Assembly (NCBI GenBank): GCA_965227155.1
Contig: OZ245731.1
Span: 2,728,001 to 2,792,000 of the forward strand
Direction of reading: 5' to 3'
Origin: UBA6059 sp965227155
Lineage (GTDB): Bacteria; Bacteroidota; Bacteroidia; Cytophagales; Cyclobacteriaceae
Length of the DNA stretch: 64,000 bases
The position numbers were made by a program, and so were the translations under genes. The notes beneath the pieces are model-generated. The model was not told where the DNA came from. It searched no databases and saw only the letters and a program-made list of their open reading frames with translations. Shown piece after piece: positions 25,539 to 31,776 of the stretch (within the stretch, counting starts at the first letter, position 1; each line of letters starts with the position of its first letter).

Positions 25539-27202
25539 CTGAAGCTTTTTTAGTTTTTCATTTTGCTGAACCATGTACTCAAACTTCTCCTGGTTGGTGT
25601 ACAGCTTCTTGGATTGAGGTGTTTCCACCAGTTGAGTTTCAATTTTGATATGGCTGTTTTCCAATTCTTCTCTTAGAAACTGCACCAGGTCAGTTTCAAA
25701 TCTTTCCAGGATAAACTGCTCCTGGCTACTGCTAAAAGTGAGCTTAATGGTGTGCGGTTCTTCCAGGATTAGTTCTTTATCAAAGATAATCTTATCAGAA
25801 TCCATCAGCTCTTCAGCAGCCTCTCTTTTGGCTTTGAACTGTAGCCATGCAGCTTTCAAAGCTTCAAGCGTAAATGGCCTGGACAATACTATTGTTGTAT
25901 TTTCTTCTTTGCCATTTTCCTTAGTAGCATCATTGTTTAGGTCAGCTTCATCGATGCGGAGACTCGGCGTATCCTTCTTAACCCGCTTTTTGATGAGCTG
26001 CTGTGTGGATTTAACCGGATTTTGATTGGCTTGCGTGACTTGGGCCGATGAAGGAGCGGTTTTTGAATCGCTCGCCTGACTTACACTACTTTTTTTTTTA
26101 CATCGCCGGGTTGGCCATTGGGCAATTGTGCCATTTTTAAAGCTTTGCCGAGATTCGCCAATTTGATCAGCACAATTTCTATATGCAGACGTTGGTTTTT
26201 GCTGGCTTTATAGGCAATATCAGCCTGGTTGATGATATTGAGTGCGGACATCAGGTAACCGTAGGAAGTTTTGGCTGCCTGCTCAGCATATTTGGGCTTA
26301 ATGTTTTCAGCTACTTCCATCAGCCTCAGGGTTTTGGTGTCTTTGCAGACGAGCAGGTTGCGGGCATGTTCTGCCAGGCCTATCAAAAAGTTATGTCCAT
26401 CAAAGCCTTTCTTTAAAATCTCATCCAGCAGCAGCAGGATATCAGCTACGTTTTCTTCCAGCAGGAGGTCAACAGCCCTGAAATAATAATCATAATCCAG
26501 GATGTGGAGGTTATTGATCGTATCCTGATAGGTCAGTTTATTACCCGAGGAAAAGGTGACTATAAGATCAAAAATGGATAAAGCATCGCGCATGGCACCA
26601 TCAGCTTTTTGCGCTATCAGGTGCAGTGCCTCATCTTCTGTATCTATGCCTTCTTTTTCAGCGATTTTCTTGAGCTGTACCGCTATATCATTGATTTCAA
26701 TCCTGTTGAAATCATAAATCTGGCAGCGGGAAAGGATCGTTGGAATTACCTTGTGCTTTTCCGTAGTTGCCAGTATGAAAATAGCATAGGAGGGAGGTTC
26801 CTCCAAAGTCTTTAAAAAAGCATTGAAGGCCGCATTGGAAAGCATGTGCACCTCATCGATGATGTAGACCTTGTAATTTCCCTTTTGCGGTGGATAGCGT
26901 ACTTGATCGATGAGATTTCGTATGTCATCTACGGAGTTGTTGGAGGCCGCATCCAGCTCATAAATATTAAGGTTGGCGGCATTTTCCAGCGGGTTATCGC
27001 TTTCAAACCCATTCACCATTTTGGCGAGGATACGTGCGCAGGTCGTTTTACCTACACCTCGCGGCCCACAAAAAAGTAATGCCTGGGCCAAATGGTTATT
27101 GTCGATGGCATTTTTTAACGTGGTAGTAATATGGTCCTGACCCACCACTTCGTCAAAACCAAGCGGTCTGTACTTACGAGCCGATACCACAAAATTTTCC
27201 AT
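25509..27202 (-). CDS. dnaX: DNA polymerase III subunit tau (long dnaX product, via frameshift at A10)
   Basis: Clamp-loader subunit. Read continuously through a -1 shift at the A10 run (26090-26099), the product has about 564 residues: 371 in frame 0, then 193 in the -1 frame. N-terminal AAA+ ATPase: VVSARKYRPLGFDEVVGQDHI, Walker A GPRGVGKTTCARILA, Walker B VYIIDEVHMLS, SRC sensor in TILSRCQIYDFNR, Arg finger region. The usual zinc-finger cysteines are missing between Walker A and B, as in other Bacteroidota. The -1 frame gives a Q/K/S-rich linker and a C-terminal domain (RPFTLEALKAAWLQFKAKRE ... LGLDPNF) that is well conserved as coding sequence, so this is one gene, not two. A single-base error in the A10 run is the alternative. 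Confidence 0.85.
26081..27202 (-). CDS. dnaX: Short (gamma-like) dnaX product, frame 0
   Basis: Without frameshifting, translation ends two codons after the A10 run (KKKVV-stop), giving 373 residues (about 41 kDa) made of the ATPase domain and the oligomerisation domain III (about 230-365). This matches in size and domain content the gamma product of E. coli, which arises by -1 frameshifting at an A-rich site. Here the logic is reversed: the unshifted product is short, and the shifted or slipped product is long, so both are expected from one mRNA. Confidence 0.75.
   Translation of the reverse strand: MENFVVSARKYRPLGFDEVVGQDHITTTLKNAIDNNHLAQALLFCGPRGVGKTTCARILAKMVNGFESDNPLENAANLNIYELDAASNNSVDDIRNLIDQVRYPPQKGNYKVYIIDEVHMLSNAAFNAFLKTLEEPPSYAIFILATTEKHKVIPTILSRCQIYDFNRIEINDIAVQLKKIAEKEGIDTEDEALHLIAQKADGAMRDALSIFDLIVTFSSGNKLTYQDTINNLHILDYDYYFRAVDLLLEENVADILLLLDEILKKGFDGHNFLIGLAEHARNLLVCKDTKTLRLMEVAENIKPKYAEQAAKTSYGYLMSALNIINQADIAYKASKNQRLHIEIVLIKLANLGKALKMAQLPNGQPGDVKKKVV
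26090..26099 (-). promoter_or_regulatory. A10 slippery run in dnaX
   Basis: The mRNA has GUA-AAA-AAA-AAA-GUA; ten A residues end at 26090. A -1 ribosomal shift, or RNA polymerase slippage adding one A or losing two, opens the tau frame. A weak 5-bp stem (GAGCG 26073-26069 with CGCTC 26058-26054) starts 16 nt downstream and could stimulate slippage. No Shine-Dalgarno-like stimulator is evident upstream. Confidence 0.65.
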
Positions 27203-27269
27203 CCGTTCGAAGTTAATCAGCCAAGGCCAATTGGGAAAGCAACCGACTGATTAGATGTCCACATTTTAT

Positions 27270-27866
27270 TCAGCTGATGATCTTTCCACGATTGGGTTGC
27301 CAATTTTCATATTCCATGTACTGCACCACCTCCACTGTTTTGGCTTCACCATAAAGCTTCTGTATCAGGTGCAAAGCCCCATCAATACCTGCAGAGACCC
27401 CCGCCGTAGTGATGACCTTACCGTTATCCACAAACCGGGTACTGGGCAAAACCTGGGTATTCGGAGCTTCTTTGACCAATGTTTCCAGCTCCATATGAAA
27501 GGTAGTGGCAGTGAGCCCTTCTAGCAGTCCGGCTTTGGCGAGCATTAAAGCACCTGTACATACGGTAAATACATGGGATACCATTTCACTTTGTGACCTT
27601 ATCCATTGCAGCACAGCTTCATCTTCCCGCACCACTTCTGAGTGCCCTCCAAACAATGCCAGGATGTCAGCCTTTGGTGCATTTTCTAGGCTATAGTCCG
27701 GTATTATGGTTAAGGTGTCCTGCGATTTAATGGGTGCCAGCGTCTTGGAGATGATATTGACTTTGATGCCTGCATAATTGAAAACTTCGAGCGGACCCGC
27801 AAAATCGAGTATTTCCACTCCATTTTGCAGGTAGAAGTTGGCAGTGTAAGGTTTTGTAGCTTTCAT
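27270..27866 (-). CDS. DJ-1/PfpI family protein
   Basis: 198 residues with the class I glutamine-amidotransferase-like fold. The nucleophile elbow is VFTVCTGALMLAKAGLL (Cys in VCTGA); an early acid lies in GVEILDFAGPLEVF and a C-terminal half has TTAGVSAGIDGALHLIQKLYG, a pattern seen in isonitrile hydratase- and AraC-regulator-type DJ-1 proteins. An in-frame start at 28049 would add 61 residues, but that extension lies inside the tmRNA gene, so the ATG at 27864-27866 is chosen. Enzymatic function is not certain. It is divergent from ssrA. Confidence 0.82.
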   Translation of the reverse strand: MKATKPYTANFYLQNGVEILDFAGPLEVFNYAGIKVNIISKTLAPIKSQDTLTIIPDYSLENAPKADILALFGGHSEVVREDEAVLQWIRSQSEMVSHVFTVCTGALMLAKAGLLEGLTATTFHMELETLVKEAPNTQVLPSTRFVDNGKVITTAGVSAGIDGALHLIQKLYGEAKTVEVVQYMEYENWQPNRGKIIS

Positions 27867-27936
27867 CACAGAAATATTAGGTGTGGTAAAAGTAACTGTT
27901 TCATGCCGCAGCGGAACTAAGGAATGAAAATTGCTG

Positions 27937-27944
27937 TAGTTTTG
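27937..27944 (+). promoter_or_regulatory. -7 box for ssrA
   Basis: TAGTTTTG, a TAnnTTTG match, lies 21 bp before the mature 5' end of tmRNA. This leaves room for a short RNase P-cleaved leader. No TTG at -33 was found. Confidence 0.4.
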
Positions 27945-27965
27945 CAGACTGTTCTTTGACATACT

Positions 27966-28369
27966 GGGGCCGACTGGAATTGACAGTAAGTGTAAATGAT
28001 GGGCTTGCATGCAGGGTGGCGAGTGTACACCCTTGATCAATTCGCTCATACTATAATTGGCGAATCTAATTACGCCATGGCCGCCTAATCATATCCTGTA
28101 AAGGAATGATAACGGGCATAATCGGTTGAGTCCAAACAGGATTCCCGAGCCACATCCCGCCGGACTTCTGTCCTTTAAGCCGGAGTACGGGGTGTCGATC
28201 TTTAGGACTGGCTGTTGCGATGTTGCTAAGCAGCAGTGAGACTCTAGCAACTGGCAGGTTGAATGGGCTGTTGTTTGCCAGTTCACCTGTGAGACACAAT
28301 AAACAACTAAGCATGTAGACGGTACATTGTTTCCTTATCTGGACGCGGGTTCGAATCCCGCCGGCTCCA
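27966..28369 (+). ncRNA. ssrA: Transfer-messenger RNA (tmRNA)
   Basis: Rescues stalled ribosomes and tags the nascent peptide. The 5' end GGGGCCG (27966-27972) pairs with CGGCTCC (28362-28368) to make a 7-bp acceptor stem with one G-U pair; A28369 is the discriminator and CCA is not encoded. D-loop-like sequence GACTGGAATTGACAG follows the 5' strand. The 3' half has the hallmark ACTAAGCATGTAGA and the T arm CGCGGGTTCGAATCCCGC. The tag frame at 28059-28088 reads GESNYAMAA-stop, close to the Bacteroidota GENNYALAA type. Length is 404 nt, one-piece form. The strand and ends are well fixed. Confidence 0.95.
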
Positions 28370-28371
28370 CA

Positions 28372-28434
28372 AAAACAGTTTTGAGTGTGGGTCTGAGTCT
28401 GAAGTATTCGGGCGCTTGTACTCAAAACTGTTTT
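28372..28434 (+). terminator. Long inverted repeat after ssrA, probable terminator
   Basis: AAAACAGTTTTGAGT (28372-28386) and ACTCAAAACTGTTTT (28420-28434) are perfect 15-bp complements separated by 33 nt, starting 2 nt after the tmRNA. The 3' arm ends in TTTT. The loop is long for an intrinsic terminator, so a processing or repeat role is possible. Confidence 0.6.
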
Positions 28435-28500
28435 CCCTCTTAACCCAAACTCCAACTCAAACTGAAATTCATATTTGATTTTGAAACGGCTGGCAGGAAA

Positions 28501-28534
28501 AACCTCGACAAGGTTTGGAACCTTGTTGAGGTTT
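28501..28534. repeat. Dispersed palindrome, copy 1 (also at 46192)
   Basis: A 34-bp hairpin sequence with arms AACCTCGACAAGGTT and AACCTTGTTGAGGTT. It is nearly identical to the reverse complement of 46192-46225. On the minus strand it is followed by TTTTT, so it can also end the TAC operon transcript. It has the form of REP-like bacterial palindromes. Confidence 0.75.
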
Positions 28535-28549
28535 AAAATTTGAGTGGCC

Positions 28550-28972
28550 TTATTTTGCGGATTTTTGTTTCATCCGATTGAATATATCGGTAGGATTGGC
28601 AATGGGTAACAAAAAACCTGACATACCAGCAGCCTTTGTTCGTTCTGCAATTAATGCACGTGCATGGCTAATAGATATACTGAGCATTGAGATAAAGATG
28701 CTATCGGGAAGTTGATCTTCCTGTATGGTGCTAATTCTTTCACCCTTTTCATTAAGGACTTCAAAAATTGTTATAGTAGCACATTTAATAACTGGTTCTT
28801 TTATATCAGGGTATCTAAAGCCCACATCAACCCTAACTTCTATACCATTATTTCCTGATTGATTGAATCGGGTTTGTACATCAAAATTTACAAGAGACTG
28901 TTCCTTAAACGGACCAATAGCATCCCATTTCAGTAAAAAGAGATCTATAATTTTGAGTGATACTGAATCCAT
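28550..28972 (-). CDS. SecB-like chaperone of a TAC module
   Basis: 140 residues with SecB-like features: beta strands with FDVQTRFNQSGNNGIEVRVDVGFRYPD, then a helix SHARALIAERTKAAGMSGFLLPIANPTDIFNRM that corresponds to the SecB C-terminal helix and the conserved GtFPqlnLaPvNFdalF motif. It has no signal peptide. It overlaps the antitoxin gene by 1 bp. In TAC systems (such as M. tuberculosis Rv1955-Rv1957) a dedicated SecB-like chaperone folds and protects the antitoxin. SecB is otherwise rare in Bacteroidota, so a general export role is less likely. Homology is by motif only. Confidence 0.72.
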   Translation of the reverse strand: MDSVSLKIIDLFLLKWDAIGPFKEQSLVNFDVQTRFNQSGNNGIEVRVDVGFRYPDIKEPVIKCATITIFEVLNEKGERISTIQEDQLPDSIFISMLSISISHARALIAERTKAAGMSGFLLPIANPTDIFNRMKQKSAK

Positions 28973-29412
28973 TAGCCATATTGTTTAGTTGACTGGTATA
29001 TATTTTCCGATGCTGAATTCGGCTCCTCATTTAGATTTAATAGAATGTGTGTATCTTCTAATGTCATCGTGGTTTGATTATCAAAAAGCCAACTAACCTT
29101 GGTTTTAGGTTCCGATAGTTTTTCAAGCCTGACCTCCTCATTAGATATATAATCAATCATTTTTTGAAATTCCAATTTAGGAGCGACACCAATGGTTAAA
29201 GCCAAATCCACCATTTTAGAGATAGAAAAATTAAAATTCCCATTCATGATCTGAGAGATGTAGCCTTTCGATACACCAAGGTCTTGAGCAAGGGCAGTAT
29301 CGTTTCTAAGGCCATTTTTTACTTTGTAATCATGAAGAGCTCGAAATATGTCATTTTGAATTTTTTCGATCCAATATTCACGGGTAGTATATAATTCTGA
29401 TCGGGTTAACAT
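28972..29412 (-). CDS. XRE-family antitoxin (HigA-like) with C-terminal extension
   Basis: 146 residues. Residues 15-80 contain an XRE helix-turn-helix (NDTALAQDLGVSKGYISQIMNGNFNFSISKMVDLALTIGVAP). The C-terminal 55 residues form an extension (KTKVSWLFDNQTTMTLEDTHILLNLNEEP...) with mixed aromatic and polar residues, at the position where TAC antitoxins carry the chaperone-addiction segment. M. tuberculosis HigA1 (149 residues) has the same layout. It lies 2 bp after the toxin gene and 1 bp overlaps the SecB-like gene. It should bind the toxin and repress the operon through a palindrome at 29797-29814 (inference). Confidence 0.78.
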   Translation of the reverse strand: MLTRSELYTTREYWIEKIQNDIFRALHDYKVKNGLRNDTALAQDLGVSKGYISQIMNGNFNFSISKMVDLALTIGVAPKLEFQKMIDYISNEEVRLEKLSEPKTKVSWLFDNQTTMTLEDTHILLNLNEEPNSASENIYQSTKQYG

Positions 29413-29414
29413 AT

Positions 29415-29792
29415 TTATTGATTTAAGTACTGGTCTTTGATTTTCCTGAATTTATTGATGTCCTTCTGTTGTCTGGCACCTGGTTTTTTCTTGGCCAATG
29501 TCACGATTATTCTTCCTTTATGCTTTTCGTGAAAGAGATAGCATCTTAGATTTTTGGTTTTCAACTCATACTCGTCATAACCAATCTTTTTACATTTATT
29601 ATTTGGCAACAACTTCATTTCTGCCATTTCCTGCATTCGAATCTGAATAGAAATCAATTCGCTATTATATCCACCATCTTCCTTAAGCTCCTTTTCAAAC
29701 GCTTCATATTGAATAACACCATCAACTTCTAGCAGGAAGAAATCGATCTTTCCTTTAACGGCATCAATATGGTGTAATGCAAAATTAGGCAT
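29415..29792 (-). CDS. RelE/HigB-like toxin
   Basis: 125 residues. The C-terminal half has the Gp49-like/HigB pattern: KIGYDEYELKTKNLRCYLFHEKHKGRIIVTLAKKKPGARQQKDINKFRKIKDQYL, with basic residues expected for a ribosome-dependent mRNA interferase. The N-terminal residues are divergent and helical. It is the first gene of the operon, as in HigBA modules, followed after 2 bp by the antitoxin. No catalytic residues can be claimed with certainty, as RelE-type active sites are variable. Confidence 0.75.
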   Translation of the reverse strand: MPNFALHHIDAVKGKIDFFLLEVDGVIQYEAFEKELKEDGGYNSELISIQIRMQEMAEMKLLPNNKCKKIGYDEYELKTKNLRCYLFHEKHKGRIIVTLAKKKPGARQQKDINKFRKIKDQYLNQ

Positions 29793-29796
29793 TAAA

Positions 29797-29814
29797 GTTT
29801 AGTTATCTCTAAAC
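29797..29814. promoter_or_regulatory. Palindrome upstream of the toxin gene
   Basis: GTTTAG-TTATCT-CTAAAC, a perfect 6-bp inverted repeat centred 13 bp upstream of the toxin start. It fits an operator for autoregulation by the XRE antitoxin. It is inference, with no binding data. Confidence 0.45.
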
Positions 29815-29872
29815 ATTTTTTTAATTCTAAAAACTTGATCTTTTCAATAAAATGCCAATGACCTTTGAATAC

Positions 29873-31135
29873 TTAAATAGCGATCACATATATAATCAAA
29901 TCTATTACGTAGTACATGATTACTAACAATGCTAGATTAACACATATCTCTAAAACAAGAATGAGCTGAACAGAGAAATCATGACGGTATCTCCAGAGTA
30001 GATTTCTATAATTCTTAAATAAGATATGAGAAATAAATAACGAGCCAGCATCCAGAGCAAAATTTTTGTTGCGGTTAAAGCTAAGTTTCAAAATAATTGT
30101 TTTTAGAAGCTCTGTAATGCCACAACCTGTGAGCAACATATAGATTAGGCTCACTGTTGTCGATATCTCTAAATTAGCTGCCTTGGTTATAAGGTCATTG
30201 AAATAGATAGAAATGATAAAACCGAATAGTCCGATTGCTGTGAGAATACTTGGAGCCCAAAATATCGTATTAGCAGGATTGTATTTTAAGGTAGGGTGGT
30301 CACCAAAGTTTACTTTATCCGCGGCATTCTTTTTATTCATTATACTCTCAGACAGCTGCTGTACGACTTTTTCAAAATCATCATTAAAGTTAGCATGGAG
30401 CTTATCTGAAAGAATAAATGGAGGGGTGGAACCGTCAATTAAAACGGGGATAATTTTAAACTGTGAATCTTCTGATTCTTTATTCAATGCCCAGTAAAGC
30501 TCTTTCTTTACCCAAAAGGAGCCGATCGAATATCGGCTGATTACCGCAATTACAACATCAGAAGCTTCAATACTATTTGCAATTTTTTCTCGTATTGAAT
30601 CACCAAATTGGAGTTCTACTTCCCAAACCCAAGCGTGAATGCCATATGCTTGTAATTTTTGTGAAAGTTTGGATACAAATGCTTTATCCCTGGGATCGTA
30701 GCAAACATAAACTTGTTTATTTTGAAGGTCTTTAGGTTCAAGCTTTTCATCGTGAATGGCAGAGTGGGCATTGTGTTGCCATTCCTCTTCGAATGACTTT
30801 AGGAATTGATCCCAGCTCTTCATGCCGACAAAAGCTGCAAGCAAATTAAGGTTATAGATACTTGCCCGTGGATCTCCATTCTTATTAAGAATAGGATGAT
30901 TATCCATGCCCCTGGCTTGCAATTGATAGTCCCTAAGCGTACTTCGACTAATTGGTAAAATGTTGGAAGAGGTCTTTTTTTCTTTTCTTATATCCTCAGC
31001 AAGCGTATCCATATCACCAAATGTAAACCGGTTCCATTCTTTATCTACAGATGATTGGGCCCCCACTTTATTCATCAAAGCGCGAAATGCCGCTTCTATA
31101 AAGCTTGTCGATTGCTGATCATTTTTACTGCTCAT
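29873..31135 (-). CDS. TIR-domain protein with C-terminal membrane region
   Basis: 420 residues in three parts. N-terminal 30-115: a Bacteroidota helical domain (LAEDIRKEKKTSSNILPISRSTLRDYQL ... ASIYNLNLLAAFVGMKSWDQFL) like the winged-helix-type domain often placed before other modules. Residues 141-270: TIR domain (KQVYVCYDPRDKAFVSKLSQKL; DVVIAVISRYSIGSFWVKKELYWAL) with the candidate catalytic Glu at 212. Residues 290-420: three or four membrane helices. TIR domains in bacteria often cleave NAD in antiphage defence, and the membrane part is compatible with membrane-anchored NADase or a pore. It is co-directional with the TAC operon (80-bp gap). The defence role is inference. Confidence 0.8.
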   Translation of the reverse strand: MSSKNDQQSTSFIEAAFRALMNKVGAQSSVDKEWNRFTFGDMDTLAEDIRKEKKTSSNILPISRSTLRDYQLQARGMDNHPILNKNGDPRASIYNLNLLAAFVGMKSWDQFLKSFEEEWQHNAHSAIHDEKLEPKDLQNKQVYVCYDPRDKAFVSKLSQKLQAYGIHAWVWEVELQFGDSIREKIANSIEASDVVIAVISRYSIGSFWVKKELYWALNKESEDSQFKIIPVLIDGSTPPFILSDKLHANFNDDFEKVVQQLSESIMNKKNAADKVNFGDHPTLKYNPANTIFWAPSILTAIGLFGFIISIYFNDLITKAANLEISTTVSLIYMLLTGCGITELLKTIILKLSFNRNKNFALDAGSLFISHILFKNYRNLLWRYRHDFSVQLILVLEICVNLALLVIMYYVIDLIIYVIAI

Positions 31136-31183
31136 TTCAATAAACCGATCATTTTATTAAAGGGTTAAAGAATGAATTATTCA

Positions 31184-31205
31184 CCGACTGTCGGCCGACT
31201 GTCGA
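31184..31205. promoter_or_regulatory. Two adjacent 11-bp palindromes upstream of the TIR gene
   Basis: CCGACTGTCGG (31184-31194) is followed directly by CCGACTGTCGA (31195-31205). The first is a perfect CCGAC-T-GTCGG palindrome; the second differs in one base. The pair lies 49-70 bp upstream of the TIR start codon. It looks like a tandem operator. Confidence 0.45.
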
Positions 31206-31272
31206 TAACCAATTTCTTCTTGTATTTCCATGCAGCTTTACCCACGATATCGCTAAAGCTTTATAAGTAAAG

Positions 31273-31367
31273 TTAGAACATTAGGCAGAGTTGAGGAACA
31301 CCTGGGCACTTGCTGTCAATCTTTGGGTAGATGATCTATGTCAACCACGCCAACTTTAATGTTCTAA
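31273..31367. repeat. Inverted repeat in the gap upstream of the TIR gene
   Basis: TTAGAACATTA (31273-31283) and TAATGTTCTAA (31357-31367) are perfect complements 73 bp apart. The remaining part of 31136-31482 holds no convincing gene and no other signal except the tandem palindromes. Confidence 0.4.
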
Positions 31368-31482
31368 AGTATCTGAATTGGTGCACTTAACCGGTATTGG
31401 GGCAGGATCAATATCGGGCTTATTCCTGCGGCCATGAGGCCAACGCCCCCTTTGGGCTTTCATGAACCCTTAAACGGGAATT

Positions 31483-31638
31483 ATGAAAAGGGAATTTTTG
31501 ACCCTGCTGATTTTTCTTATGTTGGGTTTTGATTCTTGTAATAGCATTGATGATGCTATAGAACCTGTGCAATTGGATGCACAACAAGAACAAATAGCCA
31601 GTGATGAAGAGGAGCCATGCAGGGAGAATTGTGATTGA
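31483..31638 (+). CDS. Small lipoprotein-like exported peptide
   Basis: A 51-residue frame: MKREFLTLLIFLMLGF-DSC followed by an acidic Q/E/D-rich tail ending EEPCRENCD. The N-terminus is a short signal peptide; the cysteine at 19 follows FDS, a weak lipobox, so it may be a lipoprotein or a small secreted peptide with three cysteines. A strong terminator follows 9 bp downstream (31647-31672), which supports a real gene. It is not similar to a family I recognise. It lies in the gap between the TIR gene and the TPR kinase. Confidence 0.55.
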   Translation: MKREFLTLLIFLMLGFDSCNSIDDAIEPVQLDAQQEQIASDEEEPCRENCD

Positions 31639-31646
31639 AATAAATT

Positions 31647-31672
31647 GAGGGTGCAGCGATGCGCCCTCTTTT
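31647..31672 (+). terminator. Terminator after the small lipoprotein gene
   Basis: GAGGGTGCA (31647-31655) pairs with TGCGCCCTC (31660-31668) with one G-T wobble, then TTTT. The stem is GC-rich with a 4-nt loop. Confidence 0.75.
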
Positions 31673-31776
31673 AAGTTCAAAAAAATCAATTTAAACAATA
31701 TAAATAGCTCATTTCATTTGATTATCAAGGTGTTAAGGTCTATTATTAAAAGTTGAATGCAATCCCTTTCCTATAA

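Noticed and set aside
25509..26099. dnaX 3' part as a pseudogene or separate gene
   Set aside because: The -1 frame remains open for 193 codons, joins the frame 0 part at an A10 run, and has coding composition. A frameshift or homopolymer error explains it better.
27867..28049. 61-codon N-terminal extension of the DJ-1/PfpI gene
   Set aside because: It overlaps the ssrA gene and its promoter; the ATG at 27864-27866 starts where the fold begins.
28066..28455. A minus-strand open frame of 129 codons
   Set aside because: It lies across tmRNA, whose acceptor stem, tag frame and T arm are all intact on the plus strand; the frame has no family signature.
31420..31698. Minus-strand frame antisense to the small lipoprotein gene
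   Set aside because: It spans the terminator of the plus-strand gene and has a composition typical of a shadow frame.
28362..31776. Attachment-site repeat of the ssrA 3' end
   Set aside because: I looked for a second copy of the T-arm/acceptor sequence downstream and found none in the window.
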